DNA of 34,621 nt from contig NZ_CALXEE010000018.1 of NCBI RefSeq assembly GCF_944387245.1, positions 1 through 34,621 of the forward strand, in the 5' to 3' direction. The notes below the pieces were generated by a model. The model had not been told where the DNA came from. It saw only the letters and a program-made list of their open reading frames with translations, and did not search any database. Positions 32,876 through 34,621 of the stretch are shown here, piece by piece. A program made the translations under genes and the position numbers. This DNA is from an uncultured Intestinimonas sp. GTDB lineage: Bacteria; Bacillota; Clostridia; Oscillospirales; Oscillospiraceae. Positions within the stretch are counted from its first letter, which is position 1, and each line of letters begins with the position of its first letter.

Positions 32876-34063
32876 TTACTTAATGTTGCCGTACTCGTTG
32901 ACGGTGATGACAGTGGCGTTGTCAGCAGCGGCCACAGACACGTCGTTGGAGACGGTGATGGTACCATCGTACATACCGGCCACCAGAGCCTTGTAGTTGT
33001 CCTGAGTGAAGGTGTCGCTCCACTGGGTGGACTCCATGGGCAGCTGGACATAGTTGGCAGTGGGATCGTCGCCGGACACCAGGCCCAGGGTCTCGATCTG
33101 GCCGCCGTAGTTGGCGAAGTTGCCGTCCATGACCTCCTGGAGGAGGTGCTTGGTGGTGTTGGCCAGGCCCTTCATGGCGGAGGTCACGGTCATGCCCTCG
33201 CCGTAGGCGTCGATGATACCAGCCTGATCCACGTCCACGCCGATGACCTTGCCGCCAACCTTGGCAGCGGCCTCAGCAGCGGAGGTGTAGATGCCGCCGC
33301 CGCAGGCAAAGACGACCTCAACACCCTGGGTCTGATACCAGTTGTCCATGTAAGCGGTGATGTCGGCATCGCCGAAGAACTGGTTGCCGTAGACGTACTC
33401 CACGGTCACATCGGCACCGTTGCCCAGCTCGACGGCAGCGGCGTCAGCGCCCTGCACGAAGCCGTAGCCGTAGCGCTGCACAGCGGGGACAGCCATGCCG
33501 CCCAGGAAGCCCAGGTGGGTGTAGCCCAGCTTCACAGCGGCGTAGCCGGCCATGTAGCCGCACAGCTCTTCCTGGTACACGGCGCAGTAGACATTGGAGG
33601 GCACGGTGTAGTCAGAGCCCAGGTCAGCCTCGCCCACGTCCAGAGCGATGAAGGTGACGTCGGGATACATCTCAGCGGTCTCCTTGATGGTCTCGGCGAA
33701 AGCGTAGCCGGGCATCACGACCACGTTGTAGCCCTCGGCCACAGCGGCGTCCACCATGGCCACACGCTCAGCGGTGGAGTCACCGGCGGGCTTATAATAA
33801 GTAAATTCCACGCTGTTGGCGGTGCAGAACTCGTTGCAGGCCTCATAGGTGGTCTGGTTGAAGGACTGGTCGGTGATGTCGCCGTAGTCGGTGATCATGG
33901 CCACCTTCATGTCGGTGGCGGAAGCGGTCTCGGCGGGAGTGGTCTCAACGGGAGTGGTGGTCTCGGGGGCGGGAGTCTCGCTGCTGCCGCCGCCGCAGGC
34001 AGCCAGGGAGAACACCATGGCGCCAGCCAGAACAAGAGCGGAAAGTTTCTTAAAATTCTTCAA
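32876..34063 (-). CDS. BMP-family nucleoside-binding lipoprotein
   Basis: A 395-residue substrate-binding lipoprotein of the BmpA/NupN/PnrA family. Residues 1-22 form a lipoprotein signal with lipobox SLAAC (Cys23), followed by a Thr/Pro/Glu linker (27-50). The body has AMITDYGDITDQSFNQTTYEACNEF, the family's opening motif, then FIALDVGEADLG, GYMAGYAAVKLGYTHLGFLGGMAVPAVQRYGYGFVQGADAAA and VIGVDVDQAG. These are nucleoside-site segments in PnrA-like proteins. Translation begins at TTG 34063 with GGAAGG 9 bases before; no ATG in frame would leave a full signal peptide. It feeds NupOPQ, and adjacent deoC supports a nucleoside substrate. Confidence 0.9.
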   Translation of the reverse strand: MKNFKKLSALVLAGAMVFSLAACGGGSSETPAPETTTPVETTPAETASATDMKVAMITDYGDITDQSFNQTTYEACNEFCTANSVEFTYYKPAGDSTAERVAMVDAAVAEGYNVVVMPGYAFAETIKETAEMYPDVTFIALDVGEADLGSDYTVPSNVYCAVYQEELCGYMAGYAAVKLGYTHLGFLGGMAVPAVQRYGYGFVQGADAAAVELGNGADVTVEYVYGNQFFGDADITAYMDNWYQTQGVEVVFACGGGIYTSAAEAAAKVGGKVIGVDVDQAGIIDAYGEGMTVTSAMKGLANTTKHLLQEVMDGNFANYGGQIETLGLVSGDDPTANYVQLPMESTQWSDTFTQDNYKALVAGMYDGTITVSNDVSVAAADNATVITVNEYGNIK

Positions 34064-34146
34064 GCTGATCTACCTTCCTTTCAAAATCAATGCCCGGTAT
34101 GGCCTAGACATCTTCAAAAATGGTCCATCCTCCCGAGCACGGGCCT

Positions 34147-34175
34147 ATTATATCGCACATTTTACCAGAGCGCAA
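34147..34175 (-). promoter_or_regulatory. Promoter of bmpA-nup operon
   Basis: On the minus strand TTGCGC (34170-34175) and a perfect TATAAT (34147-34152) are 17 bases apart. The leader is about 75 bases. Confidence 0.7.
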
Positions 34176-34192
34176 CCGAAATTTCGCGGTTG
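34173..34192. promoter_or_regulatory. Candidate operator at bmpA promoter
   Basis: A 20-bp palindrome with perfect 6-bp arms CAACCG and CGGTTG around AAATTTCG overlaps the -35 box. This is a normal place for a nucleoside-responsive regulator. Which protein binds is not visible in the window. Confidence 0.4.
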
Positions 34193-34283
34193 TCAAAAAA
34201 AGTTTACGGTTTTGTTACAAAAGTGTTAAATGATCGTCGTCCGTCCAAGCAGGTCTTGGGGAAATGGACGGCTGCGCACCTGA

Positions 34284-34320
34284 AAAAACAGCGGAGACCG
34301 TCTTTCGGACGGTCTCCGCT
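34284..34320 (-). terminator. Terminator downstream of deoC
   Basis: Arms 34308-34320 and 34290-34302 form a perfect 13-bp stem followed on the minus strand by GTTTTTT. It lies 22 bases past the stop codon of the duplicated deoC tail and was probably the original deoC terminator. Confidence 0.85.
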
Positions 34321-34340
34321 TCATGCAAAATGCGGTCAGT

Positions 34341-34408
34341 TCTCAGTACCCCTCGCCCTGCTGGCCCTTCACCAGCTTCACGATCCGGGAGGTGCCAAGG
34401 CGATCGGC
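34341..34408 (-). repeat. Duplicated 3' end of deoC (distal copy)
   Basis: A 68-bp direct repeat of 34545-34612 with one mismatch (34403/34607). It encodes ADRLGTSRIVKLVKGQQGEGY and the TGA stop, plus 2 bases. The mismatch is GAC against GAT, third position and silent. No start codon joins this remnant, which lies 136 bases past the real deoC stop. Confidence 0.95.
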
Positions 34409-34544
34409 AGCCCCACGGGAACACGCTCCCGCGGGGACCCCCTTTTATTTCATCTGCGGCCGGCAGAAGTCAATTCCGCCGGCCTTCGCCGCATACGCGG
34501 CGTCCCGCCTGCGGCGGGTCCCGGCGCCGCCCGCACATGCCTTC
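34409..34544 (-). other. Structured non-coding element downstream of deoC
   Basis: A 136-base block of serial hairpins: 34411-34420/34427-34436 (9 of 10 pairs), 34458-34468/34474-34484 (10 of 11, loop GTCAA), 34487-34492/34497-34502 and 34504-34509/34513-34518. The order and the core GAAGTCAATTCCGCC match the block at 20079-20228. In both, the first hairpin begins within 3 bases of the distal gene-end copy, and exactly 26 bases separate the last hairpin from the proximal copy. No coding frame is credible. Confidence 0.7.
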
Positions 34545-34546
34545 TC

Positions 34547-34621
34547 TCAGTACCCCTCGCCCTGCTGGCCCTTCACCAGCTTCACGATCCGGGAGGTGCC
34601 AAGGCGGTCGGCGCCCAGGGC
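34547..34621 (-). CDS. deoC: Deoxyribose-phosphate aldolase, C-terminus (partial)
   Basis: Only the last 24 residues are in the window, ALGADRLGTSRIVKLVKGQQGEGY, then TGA. The GADRLGTSR segment is the well-known C-terminal phosphate-binding end of DeoC, which splits deoxyribose-5-phosphate into glyceraldehyde-3-phosphate and acetaldehyde. The adjacent nucleoside importer fits a nucleoside salvage locus. The identification rests on a short segment. Its last 21 codons are repeated at 34341-34408. Confidence 0.75.
   Translation of the reverse strand, partial: ALGADRLGTSRIVKLVKGQQGEGY

Overview
The window looks like a chromosomal stretch of a GC-rich (about 60%) gut Firmicute, most likely a clostridial Oscillospiraceae-type bacterium (Flavonifractor/Lawsonibacter-like). 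Signs of this are strong AGGAGG ribosome sites, frequent GTG and TTG starts, the YesM/YesN-type two-component system, Bacillus/Clostridium-type Nup nucleoside transport genes, a FeoA-FeoB fusion, and a copper-amine-oxidase-stalk amidase. The genus is an inference from gene style, not a database match. Apart from an unidentified 3' fragment at the left edge and the first few genes, nearly everything is on the minus strand.

Layout. 1-86: end of an unrecognised gene. 101-406: palindrome-rich non-coding element with imperfect 47-bp terminal inverted repeats. 481-1954 (+): ECF sigma factor and its overlapping membrane anti-sigma-like partner. 2012-3290: thiamine pyrophosphokinase (-) and a divergent Nim-like flavoprotein (+). 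3338-5964 (-): iron(II) transport, FeoAB fusion plus a Cys-rich FeoB-associated peptide. 6227-7753 (+): cell-wall amidase. 7815-11933 (-): hexokinase, formate-tetrahydrofolate ligase and an anion permease in one unit. 12072-24154 (-): a galactose locus in the order galK, galM, response regulator, histidine kinase, two sugar-binding sensor-type proteins, then mglB, mglA, mglC. 24259-26129 (-): nagB-nagA for amino sugars. 26327-28872 (-): a cytidylate-kinase-like gene, a twice-frameshifted MATE exporter and its MarR regulator with two matching operators. 28998-34063 (-): nucleoside ABC transporter (BmpA, NupO, NupP, NupQ). 34547-34621 (-): C-terminus of deoxyribose-phosphate aldolase.

How it works together. 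Galactose would be captured by the MglB lipoprotein, imported by MglAC, epimerised by GalM and phosphorylated by GalK. The YesM/YesN-type kinase and regulator, with two extra periplasmic-binding-type proteins, form a likely extracellular galactose sensor. Nucleosides enter through BmpA-NupOPQ and their deoxyribose is routed through DeoC. Most intergenic gaps carry clear sigma-A promoters with exact 17-bp spacers and strong hairpin terminators, including one between the binding-protein gene and the ATPase gene in both ABC operons.

The most unusual signal appears twice. At the ends of the response-regulator gene (20229) and deoC (34547), the last 25 and 21 codons plus the stop codon are duplicated downstream as direct repeats. 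A 136-150 bp non-coding block of serial hairpins separates each pair of copies. The two blocks share their architecture and a short core, GAAGTSAATTCCGCC (S = G or C). The four mismatches between paired copies are all at third codon positions and all silent. I know of no described element that does this.
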